From contig JADFDS010000010.1 of NCBI GenBank assembly GCA_018262715.1, positions 1-64,000 on the forward strand: DNA of 64,000 nt, given 5' to 3'. Positions 22,532 to 31,812 of the stretch are shown here, piece by piece (position 1 is the stretch's first letter; each line of letters starts with the position of its first letter). This DNA is from Bacteroidota bacterium (lineage in GTDB: Bacteria; Bacteroidota; Bacteroidia; Bacteroidales; VadinHA17). The translations under genes and the position numbers were made by a program. The notes under the pieces were generated by a model. The model had not been told where the DNA came from. It saw nothing but the letters and a program-made list of their open reading frames with translations, and searched no databases.

Positions 22532-25500
22532 TTATTCTGTTTTGGTTTCAGTCTCGGCGGGCACGGTACCGTACTCCATCAGGGAAAGACGCTTATAGTT
22601 GTTGTATCTCCATTTTGCGTTCTCCTCTGCCTGTTTGAACAGCACGTCAGCATCGCCGGGGAAGTCCTTCAGAAGGGATGTGTAACGTACCTCTGACTTG
22701 AGGAAATCCTGGAATTTGCTCCAATCCGGCTCCTTGGAGTCGAGCTGGAACGGATTCTTTCCCTCTGCCTCAAGGCGCGGATCGAACCTGTAATTGTGCC
22801 AGTATCCTGCGGTTACTGCATCCTCAGCCTGCTGCTGTGTCTTGCCCATGCCATTGCGGAGGCCGTGGTTGATACAGGGTGAGTAGGCGATTATGAGTGA
22901 CGGCCCGGGATACTCCTCTGCTTCACGGATTGCCTTGAAGTACTGATTCTGGCTTGAGCCCATGGCAACCTGCGCTACATAAACATATCCATAGGTCATG
23001 GCCATCTGCCCGAGGTCCTTCTTGCGGATCTTCTTGCCCGAAGCGGCAAACTTGGCAACAGCGCCTGCAGGTGTCGACTTCGATGCCTGGCCTCCGGTAT
23101 TGGAGTAGACCTCAGTGTCAAGCACGAGAACATTGATGTTTTCGCCTGAGGCAAGGACATGGTCGAGGCCGCCGTAGCCGATGTCATAAGCCCATCCGTC
23201 ACCGCCGAATACCCAGAACGACTTCTTGACCAGGTAACTCTTCAGCTCAAGGATCTCCTTGCAAACAGGAGCCTTGTCTTTTTCGCATGCTGCGATAACC
23301 TTCTCCGAAACAGCCCTGCTGACCTTTGAGTTTTCCTTCTCGGCAATCCACTCGTTGAATGCAGCAACGGTCTCTGGTGCAAGTCCGCTTCCGAGGCTCT
23401 CCTTCATCAGGCGCTCAAGACGCTCCCTGATGCGGGTGGCGCCAAGCATAATCCCGAAACCATACTCGGCGTTGTCTTCGAACAGTGAGTTGGCCCATGC
23501 CGGACCGTGACCGTTCTTGTTCACCGTGTAAGGCATTGAAGGAGCCGAACCACCATAGATGGATGAACAACCTGTGGCGTTGGCGATGACCATGCGGTCA
23601 CCGTAAAGCTGGGTGATGGCCTTGATGTAAGGCGTCTCGCCGCATCCGGCACATGCTCCCGAGAACTCGAAGAGCGGCTGTGCAAACTGGGAGTTCTTGA
23701 CGTTGGTGTACTTGTCAACAACGGTATCCTTGTATCCTACCTTCTCATGCATGTAGGTCCACCTGTCAGCTTCTGCAAGCTGCGTTTCCAGAGGCTTCAT
23801 GATAAGGGCCTTTTCCTTGGCGGGACAAACATCGGCACAGTTGCCGCAGCCGGTGCAGTCAAATACACTTACCTGGATCTTGAACTTATGGCTCTTGGTG
23901 TTTCCAATACCCTGTTTTGCAACAGTACCTTCAGGCGCTGCTGCCAGCTCCTCGTCAGTCAGAAGGAAGGGACGTATTGCGGCGTGAGGACATACATATG
24001 AGCACTGGTTGCACTGTATGCACTTGTCCATCTGCCACTCGGGCACGTTGACAGCAATTCCGCGCTTTTCATATGCCGCCGTTCCTGCAGGGAATGTGCC
24101 ATCCTCGCGTCCGACAAACGCACTGACAGGAAGATCATCGCCCCTGAGACCATTGATGGCATCAACTACCTCGCGGATGAATGCAGGCTTGCCGGTGTCT
24201 TCCTTCACTGCAGCTACCTCTATGCCGGCCCACTCTGCAGGAATTTCAACCCTGGTAACGTCACCACCGCGATCAATAGCGTCATTGTTCATCTTCACAA
24301 CGTTCTCGCCCTTTTTGCCATAAGCCTTGATGACGGCATGTTTCATCTCGTCAACAGCAAGCTTATACGGAATTACTTCCGATACCTTGAAGAAGGCGCT
24401 CTGCATGATGGTGTTTGTCCTGGTGCCGAGGCCCAGTTCTTCAGCAATGCTGGTTGCATTGATGATGTAGAAGTTGACCTTGTTTTCTGCGAGATACTTC
24501 TTCATATGATCAGGCAGCTTGCTCTTTGTCTCTTCTGCATCCCAGATGGAGTTCAGGAGGAAGGTGCCTCCCTTCTTGAGGCCCCTGAGCATGTCATACT
24601 TGTCAAGGTATGCCGGTACGTGGCACGCCACGAAATCGGGAGTGTTGACAAGATAGGGCGAACGGATGGGATGATCACCGAAACGGAGATGTGATGTTGT
24701 CACACCGCCCGATTTCTTTGAGTCATATGCGAAGTAAGCCTGGCAATACTTATCGGTGGTCTCACCTATGATCTTGATCGAGTTCTTATTCGCGCCGACT
24801 GTTCCGTCAGAGCCAATACCGTAGAACTTGGCTGAATAGGTGCCCTTATGGCTCACGTTGATCTCGGGAAGCTGTGGCAACGACCTGAAGGTCACGTCGT
24901 CAACGATTCCCACCGTGAACTGGTTCATAGGCTTCTCCTTCTTCATGTTCTCGAAAACCGAGATCATCTGGGCTGGAGTGGTATCCTTCGAGCTGAGACC
25001 GTAGCGTCCGCCAAGGATTACCGGCTGCACCTTGTTACCGTAGAATACGTCCTTGACATCGAGATACAGCGGATCTCCGTTGGCTCCCGGTTCCTTTGTA
25101 CGGTCAAGAACGGTAATGCGTTTGACGCTCTTCGGCAGGACATTGAAGAGGTATTTGGCTGAGAACGGCCTGTAGAGGTGGACACTGATGAGTCCGAGTT
25201 TCTCGCCTTTTGTTTCTGCCAGGTAGTCAATGACTTCTTTGATAGTCTCCGTGACAGAACCCATCGCAATGATTATGTTTTCTGCATCCGGTGCACCGTA
25301 ATAGGTAAACGGCTTGTATGTACGACCGGTGATTCCGGAAATCTTTTCCATATACTCATTGACAGTATCGTCAAGGTTGGTATAGAAACGGTTTGATGCC
25401 TCCTTGGCCTGGAAGAAGATGTCAGGGTTCTGAGCTGTTCCCCTGGTTACCGGTTTCCCGGGATTTAGAGCTCTCTGACGGAATGCTGCGAGAGCATCCT

Positions 25501-26092
25501 GGTCAACAAGCTTTTTCATTTCCTCAATGTTCATCTCCTCAATCTTCTGGATCTCGTGTGATGAACGGAAGCCGTCGAAGAAGTGGAGGAAGGGAACCCT
25601 TGACTTGATTGCTGAAAGGTGTGCCACACCAGCAAGGTCCATTATCTCCTGTATGCTGCCGGTGGCCAGCATTGCGAAACCTGTCTGGCGGGTGGCATAA
25701 ATGTCACCATGGTCACCGAAGATTGAAAGTGCATGTGCAGCAACCGTACGTGCGCTGACATGAAATACTCCCGGAAGGAGTTCGCCTGCCATTTTATACA
25801 TGTTGGGGATCATAAGAAGAAGCCCCTGTGATGCGGTGTAGGTCGTCGTCAGTGCACCTGACTGAAGCGAACCGTGTACTGCTCCTGCGGCACCGGCCTC
25901 GCTCTGCATCTCAACAACCTTTACCTCTTCACCGAACATGTTCTTCAGTCCGTGTGCTGCCCACTCATCAACATATTCTGCCATGGTGGAGGAAGGAGTA
26001 ATAGGATAGATGCAGGCCACCTCGCTGAACATATAGGCTATGTGCGATGCTGCCTGGTTGCCGTCACAAGTGATGAATTTTTTTGTTGCCAT
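22532..26092 (-). CDS. nifJ: Pyruvate:ferredoxin (flavodoxin) oxidoreductase
   Basis: The single-chain enzyme has 1186 residues, normal for homodimeric PFOR. Domain order: pyrimidine-binding domain, gamma domain, domain II, an insertion with two 4Fe-4S motifs (CIQCNQCSYVCP near residue 690 and CTGCGNCADVCP near 747), and the TPP-binding domain with GDGWAYDIG near 962. It oxidises pyruvate with CoA to acetyl-CoA and CO2, passing electrons to ferredoxin or flavodoxin in the cytosol. The enzyme is oxygen-sensitive, so its presence fits anaerobic or fermentative metabolism. It stands alone with its own promoter box and terminator. Confidence 0.97.
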   Translation of the reverse strand: MATKKFITCDGNQAASHIAYMFSEVACIYPITPSSTMAEYVDEWAAHGLKNMFGEEVKVVEMQSEAGAAGAVHGSLQSGALTTTYTASQGLLLMIPNMYKMAGELLPGVFHVSARTVAAHALSIFGDHGDIYATRQTGFAMLATGSIQEIMDLAGVAHLSAIKSRVPFLHFFDGFRSSHEIQKIEEMNIEEMKKLVDQDALAAFRQRALNPGKPVTRGTAQNPDIFFQAKEASNRFYTNLDDTVNEYMEKISGITGRTYKPFTYYGAPDAENIIIAMGSVTETIKEVIDYLAETKGEKLGLISVHLYRPFSAKYLFNVLPKSVKRITVLDRTKEPGANGDPLYLDVKDVFYGNKVQPVILGGRYGLSSKDTTPAQMISVFENMKKEKPMNQFTVGIVDDVTFRSLPQLPEINVSHKGTYSAKFYGIGSDGTVGANKNSIKIIGETTDKYCQAYFAYDSKKSGGVTTSHLRFGDHPIRSPYLVNTPDFVACHVPAYLDKYDMLRGLKKGGTFLLNSIWDAEETKSKLPDHMKKYLAENKVNFYIINATSIAEELGLGTRTNTIMQSAFFKVSEVIPYKLAVDEMKHAVIKAYGKKGENVVKMNNDAIDRGGDVTRVEIPAEWAGIEVAAVKEDTGKPAFIREVVDAINGLRGDDLPVSAFVGREDGTFPAGTAAYEKRGIAVNVPEWQMDKCIQCNQCSYVCPHAAIRPFLLTDEELAAAPEGTVAKQGIGNTKSHKFKIQVSVFDCTGCGNCADVCPAKEKALIMKPLETQLAEADRWTYMHEKVGYKDTVVDKYTNVKNSQFAQPLFEFSGACAGCGETPYIKAITQLYGDRMVIANATGCSSIYGGSAPSMPYTVNKNGHGPAWANSLFEDNAEYGFGIMLGATRIRERLERLMKESLGSGLAPETVAAFNEWIAEKENSKVSRAVSEKVIAACEKDKAPVCKEILELKSYLVKKSFWVFGGDGWAYDIGYGGLDHVLASGENINVLVLDTEVYSNTGGQASKSTPAGAVAKFAASGKKIRKKDLGQMAMTYGYVYVAQVAMGSSQNQYFKAIREAEEYPGPSLIIAYSPCINHGLRNGMGKTQQQAEDAVTAGYWHNYRFDPRLEAEGKNPFQLDSKEPDWSKFQDFLKSEVRYTSLLKDFPGDADVLFKQAEENAKWRYNNYKRLSLMEYGTVPAETETKTE

Positions 26093-26142
26093 TTCTGATT
26101 ATAAGTAATTATTGATCAAATAACCTTTAAAAAAATAAATTG

Positions 26143-26150
26143 CAAATGTA
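26143..26150 (-). promoter_or_regulatory. -7 box upstream of nifJ
   Basis: TACATTTG on the minus strand matches TAnnTTTG exactly, 50 bases before the start codon. I see no convincing -33 TTTG. Confidence 0.4.
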
Positions 26151-26169
26151 CTCATTTTTTACGAGAGTT

Positions 26170-28320
26170 TTACTCGCTGTTCATTGAAATGAGGAACTCT
26201 TCGTTTGAGCGTGTCTGGGTGATGCGGTCACGCAGGAACTCCATGGCCTCCACTGAGTTCATGTCAGTCAGGTAGTTGCGGAGTATCCATATTTTGTTAA
26301 GCATATTCTTGTCAAGAAGCAGGTCCTCACGCCTTGTACTTGAAGCCGGTATGTCAATCGACGGGAAGATCCTCCTGTTGGAGAGCTTGCGGTCAAGCTG
26401 GAGCTCCATGTTGCCCGTCCCCTTGAACTCTTCAAAGATGACATCGTCCATCTTCGACCCTGTGTCAGTGAGCGCTGTGGCGATGATGGTCAGTGAGCCT
26501 CCGTTTTCAATGTTACGGGCTGCACCGAAGAAGCGTTTCGGTTTGTGCAGGGCGTTCGAGTCGACACCGCCTGAGAGCACTTTTCCCGATGCCGGGGCGA
26601 TGGTGTTGAATGCCCTTGCAAGACGGGTGATGGAGTCAAGCAGGATGACCACGTCATGACCACACTCCACCAGCCTCTTGGCCTTCTCCTGAACGATGGT
26701 CGCTATCCGCACATGCCTCTCTGCCGGCTCATCAAAGGTGGATGCAATAACCTCTGCATTCACATTGCGGGCCATCTCGGTGACTTCCTCGGGACGCTCG
26801 TCGATGAGCAGGATCATGAGGTAGACCTCCGGGTGGAATTTGGCAATGGCATTGGCAATATCCTGCAACAGGATGGTCTTGCCGGTTTTTGGCTGCGCCA
26901 CGATAAGACCGCGCTGTCCCTTGCCTATTGGGCAGAACATGTCAACGATGCGGACAGACAGGTTTCCTTCACCCGGCCTGCAGAGGGTAAATTTCTCATT
27001 GGGGAACAGCGGAGTAAGGTAGTCAAATGGTACCCTGTCACGGATGAAGTCCGGTGTACGGCCATTGATCTCTTCGACCTTGATGAGAGGGAAGTATTTT
27101 TCGCCTTCGCGCGGCGGACGGATGGTGCCCCTGATGGTGTCTCCGGTCTTCAGACCGAAGAGCTTTATCTGCGATTGTGATACGTAAATGTCATCGGGTG
27201 AACTGAGATAGTTGTAGTCTGGTGAGCGGAGGAAACCGTAACCGTCTGGCATTATCTCCAACACACCGGTATTTGCTACTATTCCCTCAAAATCATAAGC
27301 TCTTTCTTTCTTTTCCTCCCTTACCGGCTCATGCACCTCGGGCTGGGGTGCGCTGGCTTCGGCCGGAACCGGCGGGATAACCACAGCACCCTCAGGTGCG
27401 GCTGCCTCCTCGATGATCCGGCTTTCACCCTCAGGTTCAGGGAACCTCAGGAGATCCTGATCGCTGTCAGTAACTGTTTCGGGGGTAAAGAGAAGCTTGT
27501 CGGCAGGTGGCAGTCCCTGTTCATTCTGGTAGGCCTGCTCACGGGGCTGCTGCTGTGACTGCTGCTGTGACTGCTGCTGAGGCTGCGGCTGGGACTGTTG
27601 TTGTGGCTGCTGTGATGGTGTCTGCGCCATTTCGTCCTGACGGGCCTGTTGTTGTTGCTGCTGGCGATTTTGGTCATGCCTGTACGGTCCCTGCTGGTCA
27701 TTCCTGAAGGTGCGGGGGCGCTTGTCACGGTTCTGCTGCCACTGCTGCTGCCTGTTCTGCTGTTGTCCCTGCGGATGCTGCTGACCCTGTTGCTGCTGCT
27801 GACCCTGTTTCTGACCCTGGGATTGACCCTGGCCCTGCGACTGAGGTTGTGGCTGTCCATGCTGCTGACCCTGCTGCTGCTGTTGCTGACCCTGTTTCTG
27901 ACCCTGACCCTGCGGCTGAGACTGTGTCTGACCCTGCTGCTGTCCCTGACCCTGGGGCTTTCTCTGCTGCTGGTCATGCTGCGGCTTCGGAGGCCGTCCC
28001 AGGTTTTGCTGCCTGGGCTGCTGTTGCTGCTGCCCCTGGTTCTGCTGACCCTGCTGGCGACGCTGATCAGGATTCTTCGCAGGTCTGTCAGGCTTTCCTT
28101 GCCTGTTTGGCTGACCGGATTGCTCCTGTTTCCTGTCAGAAGGCTGGTTTTCGGCCCTGCCGGTCTTGCGGGTCTCAGCGGCGTCAATAGCCTGCTGGTC
28201 AAGGATCTTGTAGATAAGATCCTGCTTTTTGAGTAGTTCTACCCTCTTAATTTTGAGCTGCTTGGCAATCTCCCTCAATTCGGGAACCAGCATCTCGCTC
28301 AGTTCAAGAATATCATGCAT
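26170..28320 (-). CDS. rho: Transcription termination factor Rho with long Q-rich disordered insertion
   Basis: I start this at the ATG at 28320 ([11 protein letters not shown]); a promoter at 28426-28457 rules out the ATG at 28428. The 716-residue protein has the Rho N-terminal helix bundle (1-45), then about 215 residues (58-272) made almost wholly of Q, G, P, R, N and S. It resumes with the RNA-binding OB fold ([14 protein letters not shown]) and the ATPase core: Walker A QPKTGKT with Lys481, DERPEEV and the [11 protein letters not shown] region. The hexameric helicase ends untranslated transcripts. The insertion is much longer than the short linkers of model Rho proteins; in Bacteroides thetaiotaomicron such a Rho region drives phase separation. 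Its DNA is a degenerate CAG/GGTCAG repeat. Confidence 0.96.
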   Translation of the reverse strand: MHDILELSEMLVPELREIAKQLKIKRVELLKKQDLIYKILDQQAIDAAETRKTGRAENQPSDRKQEQSGQPNRQGKPDRPAKNPDQRRQQGQQNQGQQQQQPRQQNLGRPPKPQHDQQQRKPQGQGQQQGQTQSQPQGQGQKQGQQQQQQGQQHGQPQPQSQGQGQSQGQKQGQQQQQGQQHPQGQQQNRQQQWQQNRDKRPRTFRNDQQGPYRHDQNRQQQQQQARQDEMAQTPSQQPQQQSQPQPQQQSQQQSQQQPREQAYQNEQGLPPADKLLFTPETVTDSDQDLLRFPEPEGESRIIEEAAAPEGAVVIPPVPAEASAPQPEVHEPVREEKKERAYDFEGIVANTGVLEIMPDGYGFLRSPDYNYLSSPDDIYVSQSQIKLFGLKTGDTIRGTIRPPREGEKYFPLIKVEEINGRTPDFIRDRVPFDYLTPLFPNEKFTLCRPGEGNLSVRIVDMFCPIGKGQRGLIVAQPKTGKTILLQDIANAIAKFHPEVYLMILLIDERPEEVTEMARNVNAEVIASTFDEPAERHVRIATIVQEKAKRLVECGHDVVILLDSITRLARAFNTIAPASGKVLSGGVDSNALHKPKRFFGAARNIENGGSLTIIATALTDTGSKMDDVIFEEFKGTGNMELQLDRKLSNRRIFPSIDIPASSTRREDLLLDKNMLNKIWILRNYLTDMNSVEAMEFLRDRITQTRSNEEFLISMNSE
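27500..28147 (-). repeat. Degenerate tandem repeat coding the Q-rich part of rho
   Basis: The strand is dominated by repeated CAG and GGTCAG-type codons (on the plus strand CTGCTGCTG and CTGACCCTG), giving runs such as QQQQQQ and QGQGQ. Such a tract can lengthen or shorten by slippage in steps of three bases without breaking the frame. Confidence 0.7.
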
Positions 28321-28425
28321 AGTGTAATAATGTGTAGAAGAATTAATTTCGATTGTTTTTGATGAAGCGGGGAATATGAAAGAGTCCCTCCGACTGAGTA
28401 AACGACTTGCGTCATTATTCCGGTG

Positions 28426-28457
28426 CAAGTATAATTAATAATTACTTAATATACAAA
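28426..28457 (-). promoter_or_regulatory. Promoter of rho
   Basis: On the minus strand TTTG (28457-28454), a 20-base spacer and TATACTTG (28433-28426) match the Bacteroidota pattern with one mismatch. The implied leader of about 100 bases could carry autoregulation by Rho, as in other bacteria, but I see no specific element. Confidence 0.65.
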
Positions 28458-28575
28458 TTGACAGCACAAAAAGTGGCACACGAATCTTCCTGATCTTTCA
28501 CCTTTTTACCCGACGAGTGGTGAATACTTAAAAAATTACTTTATACGGGACATTTATATTAAAAGTTGCACAACT

Positions 28576-28607
28576 CTTGTTTATCTGAGAATATTTTAGT
28601 AAAATTG
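28576..28607 (+). promoter_or_regulatory. Promoter of rpoD
   Basis: CTTG at 28576-28579 and TAAAATTG at 28600-28607 with a 20-base spacer match the Bacteroidota pattern closely, about 50 bases before the start codon. Confidence 0.6.
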
Positions 28608-28656
28608 TGAGCTTCTGCGTAAAGGAAACGGCAGTAAGTCCGCTAATTAATTGTTA

Positions 28657-29520
28657 ATGCGTCAGTTAAAGATAACCAAACAGGTTACCAACCGTGACAC
28701 GCCCTCTCTTGATAAGTACCTTCAGGAGATCGGGAAGGTTGAGCTGATCTCACCCGATGAGGAGGTGTCTCTGGCCCGTCGTATCCGCACAGGTGACCAT
28801 GATGCCCTGGCAAGGCTTGTGAAAGCCAACCTGCGGTTTGTTGTGTCCGTTGCAAAACAATACCAGAACCAGGGCATGACACTCCCTGACCTCATTAACG
28901 AAGGGAACCTCGGCCTCATCAAGGCTGCCCAGCGTTTTGACGAGACCAGGGGCTTCAAATTCATTTCATACGCTGTCTGGTGGATCAGGCAGGCTATCCT
29001 GCAGTCACTTGCCGAGCAGTCAAGGATTGTAAGGCTGCCGGTCAACAAGATCGGCTCTATCAACCGCATCAACAAGGCGTACTCCAAACTTGAACAGGAA
29101 TATGAACGGGAGCCTTCGGCGCAGGAGATTGCTGACCTGCTTGAGATAGCACCGGAGGATGTTAAGGAAGCCATTCGCACCAACGGACGCACACTGAGTA
29201 TGGATGCCCCGATAAGTTCGGAAGAGGACAACAACATGTATGACGTGATGCAGAATGAAGAAACACCCAGTCCTGACCGTAACCTTATCAATGAATCATT
29301 ATCTTATGAAATAGAAAAAGCCCTGAGCACTCTGTCGCCCAGAGAGGCGAGGGTGCTGAAGCTTTATTTCGGCATCGGGATGAAACACCCGTTCACCCTT
29401 GAAGAAATAGGCGAAGAACTGAAACTCACCCGTGAACGGGTCAGGCAGATCAAGGAAAAGGCCATCAAACGCATTCAGTTCACCACCCGCAGCCGGATAC
29501 TTAAGTCATACCTGGGCTGA
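28657..29520 (+). CDS. rpoD: Primary RNA polymerase sigma factor (short RpoD/SigA type)
   Basis: I start this at the ATG at 28657 ([14 protein letters not shown]), the standard N-terminus in this phylum; the TTG two codons earlier is less likely. The 287-residue protein has sigma region 1.2 ([19 protein letters not shown]), regions 2.1-2.4 with the -10 recognition helix ([10 protein letters not shown]), region 3, and region 4.2 with [21 protein letters not shown]. Region 1.1 is absent, normal for Bacteroidota. The -33/-7 promoters noted in this window are the sort this factor recognises. It is followed after 25 bases by rpe on the same strand. Confidence 0.96.
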   Translation: MRQLKITKQVTNRDTPSLDKYLQEIGKVELISPDEEVSLARRIRTGDHDALARLVKANLRFVVSVAKQYQNQGMTLPDLINEGNLGLIKAAQRFDETRGFKFISYAVWWIRQAILQSLAEQSRIVRLPVNKIGSINRINKAYSKLEQEYEREPSAQEIADLLEIAPEDVKEAIRTNGRTLSMDAPISSEEDNNMYDVMQNEETPSPDRNLINESLSYEIEKALSTLSPREARVLKLYFGIGMKHPFTLEEIGEELKLTRERVRQIKEKAIKRIQFTTRSRILKSYLG

Positions 29521-29545
29521 TCACCAAACCGATATTCTTTTCATT

Positions 29546-30199
29546 ATGAGCCACCTTGTTGCACCGTCACTTCTTGCCGCTGACTTTGCCAACCTTGCAT
29601 CGGAGGTTGAAATGATCAATGACAGCGAAGCCGATTGGCTTCACCTTGACATAATGGACGGTCTGTTTGTTCCCAATATATCTTTTGGTTTTCCGGTAAT
29701 GGAAGCGGTCCGCGACCTCTCTTCAAAGCCGCTTGACGTACACCTGATGATAGTTGACCCTGACCGGTATCTTGAACGGTTCAGGGAGGCTGGTGCCTCA
29801 AACCTGACTGTCCACTTCGAGGCGTGCCGGAACCTTCACCGGACCGTTACTGAGATCCGCAGGCTCGGGATGAAGGCGGGGGTGACACTGAATCCTCACT
29901 CTCCGGTGATACTCCTCAAAGACATTCTTCCATATATTGATATGGTCCTGCTGATGACCGTCAACCCTGGCTACGGGGGGCAGACCTTCATCCCCGGCAG
30001 CTTCAACAAGATCGGGGAACTCAGAAGCATGATTGACGAGGGTGGATTTGACGTAATGATTGAGGTTGACGGCGGTGTGGATCTGCATAATGCTCCCATG
30101 CTAGTGCATGCCGGTGTGGATGTGCTTGTTGCAGGCAATACCGTGTTTTCTTCATCAGACCCTGCTGAAGTTATCAGGAAACTGAAGCAGCCGGTCTGA
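29546..30199 (+). CDS. rpe: Ribulose-phosphate 3-epimerase
   Basis: The ATG at 29546 gives 217 residues, the normal length of this TIM barrel. Motifs: LDIMDGLFVPNISFG with metal-binding His/Asp around residues 33-37, VHLMI, MTVNPGYGGQTFIP and EVDGGV. The enzyme interconverts ribulose 5-phosphate and xylulose 5-phosphate in the pentose phosphate pathway. It probably shares the rpoD transcript. Its TGA stop forms the loop of a perfect 10-bp palindrome. Confidence 0.96.
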   Translation: MSHLVAPSLLAADFANLASEVEMINDSEADWLHLDIMDGLFVPNISFGFPVMEAVRDLSSKPLDVHLMIVDPDRYLERFREAGASNLTVHFEACRNLHRTVTEIRRLGMKAGVTLNPHSPVILLKDILPYIDMVLLMTVNPGYGGQTFIPGSFNKIGELRSMIDEGGFDVMIEVDGGVDLHNAPMLVHAGVDVLVAGNTVFSSSDPAEVIRKLKQPV

Positions 30200-30209
30200 G
30201 ACCGGCTGC
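30187..30209. repeat. Palindrome with GGTCTGAGACC core at the end of rpe
   Basis: GCAGCCGGTC, loop TGA, GACCGGCTGC: a perfect 10-bp stem whose 3-base loop is the rpe stop codon, followed by GCTACC. There is no T-tract, so it is not a standard terminator. A related palindrome lies at 34665-34685. Confidence 0.7.
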
Positions 30210-30242
30210 GCTACCCCGGTATAATGGTGTACAGGCAGTTTT

Positions 30243-31157
30243 TCAGGAGCAGTTCTCCTCCAGCCGGCTTTCAATCCAGGAGACTATCATCTCACGCTCC
30301 GACACATCAAACCAGTTTATGTCGTTATCCCTGTTCCACCAGGTGAGCTGTTTTCGTGCATAGCGCCTTGTGTTCCTCTTGATGAGCATCACCGCCTGGT
30401 CACGTGAGACCTCTCCGTCAAACCAGCTGAACATTTCGCGGTAACCGACGGTGTTTAGGGCATTCAGTTCCCTGTACTGTTTCAGTGAAACAGCTTCCTG
30501 TTCAAGCCCTTCTTCCATCATCCGGTCAACCCTCATGTCAATCCTGCGGTAAAGTTCGCCTCTCTCCCGGGTCAGTCCGGCTTTGATGATCCTGAAATCG
30601 CGCTGTCTCACCGGTGCCGTAAGAAACGAAGAGTAGGGTCTGCCGGAGCTTTCGGTTATCTCCAGGGCCCGGAGTATGCGACGGGGATTGTGAAGGTCGA
30701 TCCTTGAGTAGGACGCAGGATCAAGCATTTTCAGTGCAATGCGCAGACCTTCAATGCCTTCATCATGATACATTCCAAGATACTTCTGCCTGACGGCAGG
30801 ATCAGTGTCAGGGATGTCATCCATACCCCTGCATACTGCATCCATATATAGCATTGACCCTCCCGTCATGATTGCCACCGGGTTCGACGAAAACAATGAT
30901 GGCAGAAGGGCCAGCACATCCCTCTCGAAAAGGCTGATGCTGTAGTAATCGGTGACAGACAGAAATCCCACGAAGTGGTGTCCCACCCGTGCAAGTTCCT
31001 CTTTGCCAGGGGCAGCCGTTCCGATCTTCATCTCGCGGTAGAACTGCCTTGAGTCACATGATATTATTTCACAGCCCAGCCTTTCGGCCAGCCCGGTGGC
31101 AAATGCCGTTTTACCCACTCCGGTGGGACCGGGAAGGACAATCAGTGTATTTTTCAT
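30243..31157 (-). CDS. miaA: tRNA dimethylallyltransferase
   Basis: The 304-residue protein starts MKNTLIVLPGPTGVGKT with the P-loop at residues 9-16. DSRQFYREMKIGTA is the prenyl-acceptor tRNA-binding region, and RRYARKQLTWWNRD near the end is the family C-terminal signature. It adds a dimethylallyl group to A37 of tRNAs reading codons that begin with U. It converges with rpe and runs on the same strand as the acidic protein gene upstream (21-base gap). Confidence 0.96.
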   Translation of the reverse strand: MKNTLIVLPGPTGVGKTAFATGLAERLGCEIISCDSRQFYREMKIGTAAPGKEELARVGHHFVGFLSVTDYYSISLFERDVLALLPSLFSSNPVAIMTGGSMLYMDAVCRGMDDIPDTDPAVRQKYLGMYHDEGIEGLRIALKMLDPASYSRIDLHNPRRILRALEITESSGRPYSSFLTAPVRQRDFRIIKAGLTRERGELYRRIDMRVDRMMEEGLEQEAVSLKQYRELNALNTVGYREMFSWFDGEVSRDQAVMLIKRNTRRYARKQLTWWNRDNDINWFDVSEREMIVSWIESRLEENCS

Positions 31158-31178
31158 GGGGTCCGGGTGAAGGAGCGA

Positions 31179-31754
31179 CTATTCCTCTTCCTCCTCCTCG
31201 TCACTGTTTTCTATGTTGTCGAATTCAGACAGATCATCCTCATCCTCACCCTCGAAGAAGATCTCGTCATCCACAACCTCCTCATCAACCACATCGTCAT
31301 CATCGTCATCATCGGTGACAACGAGGTTGTTATATTTCTTGCGGGAAACCCCACCGAAGGTCACCTGCTTGGGAGGCAGACCCTTGGAGTTGATGCATAC
31401 CGGATACTCCTTGTCATCTTCTTCCTTAAACTCACCTACATATTCTACATAGAGTGCCCTGTCATTGAAAAAGTCAAAAACATAGAGCAGTTTCTGGTTT
31501 TTGCGGAAGATGATCTCTTCAAGTACAGCGTTCTCCATTGTTGATGAGCCTGCGCCCATATCAAACAGGGTGAACTCCTCCTCCTTTTCCCAGCTCTCTG
31601 TTGCCATAAAGAAAGAAGCAATCTGGGAACGGTCAAACTCCAGCTCCTCCTGCAGGGCATTGTGAAAATCAAGCAGAGATTGACTGTCAAGGAACTCAAA
31701 CTCCCTAGCAAACGCCTCATCCTCATCAGATAACACCACGAATCTGTATACCAT
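31179..31754 (-). CDS. Plasmid pRiA4b ORF-3-like protein with acidic tail
   Basis: From the ATG at 31754 (MVYRFVVLSDED) the protein has 191 residues; a GTG nine bases upstream is the alternative. The N-terminal 125 residues match the pRiA4b ORF-3/IS1096 TnpR-like family: DFHNALQEELEFD, FFMATESWEKEEEF, LLYVFDFFNDRALYVEY. No transposase activity is expected. The last 45 residues are almost only Asp, Glu and Val, including seven Asp in a row, encoded by a GAT/GAC microsatellite. Function is unknown. It sits between the acyl-CoA reductase gene and miaA on the same strand; no mobile element flanks it. Confidence 0.75.
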   Translation of the reverse strand: MVYRFVVLSDEDEAFAREFEFLDSQSLLDFHNALQEELEFDRSQIASFFMATESWEKEEEFTLFDMGAGSSTMENAVLEEIIFRKNQKLLYVFDFFNDRALYVEYVGEFKEEDDKEYPVCINSKGLPPKQVTFGGVSRKKYNNLVVTDDDDDDDVVDEEVVDDEIFFEGEDEDDLSEFDNIENSDEEEEEE

Positions 31755-31812
31755 AACACTCACTTTTTCAACTTGTGCAATTTAATATTTTTTATAATAG
31801 ATTCTCTCCGAC

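Larger units (their letters stand above)
28321..28656. other. Divergent rho-rpoD control region
   Basis: These 336 bases contain no gene. They hold the rho promoter with a leader of about 100 bases and the rpoD promoter with a leader of about 45 bases, and between them an A+T-rich stretch. Confidence 0.7.

Noticed and set aside
27447-28236. Long open frames on both strands across the Q-rich part of rho
   Set aside because: They arise from low-complexity CAG/CTG repeats and have no coding signature; rho explains the region.
28321-28428. Start of rho at 28428
   Set aside because: The rho promoter (28426-28457) overlaps that codon; the ATG at 28320 begins with the conserved Rho N-terminus.
31179-31763. 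Transposase or insertion sequence suggested by the TnpR-like family name
   Set aside because: No terminal inverted repeats, target duplications or transposase gene are visible around it.
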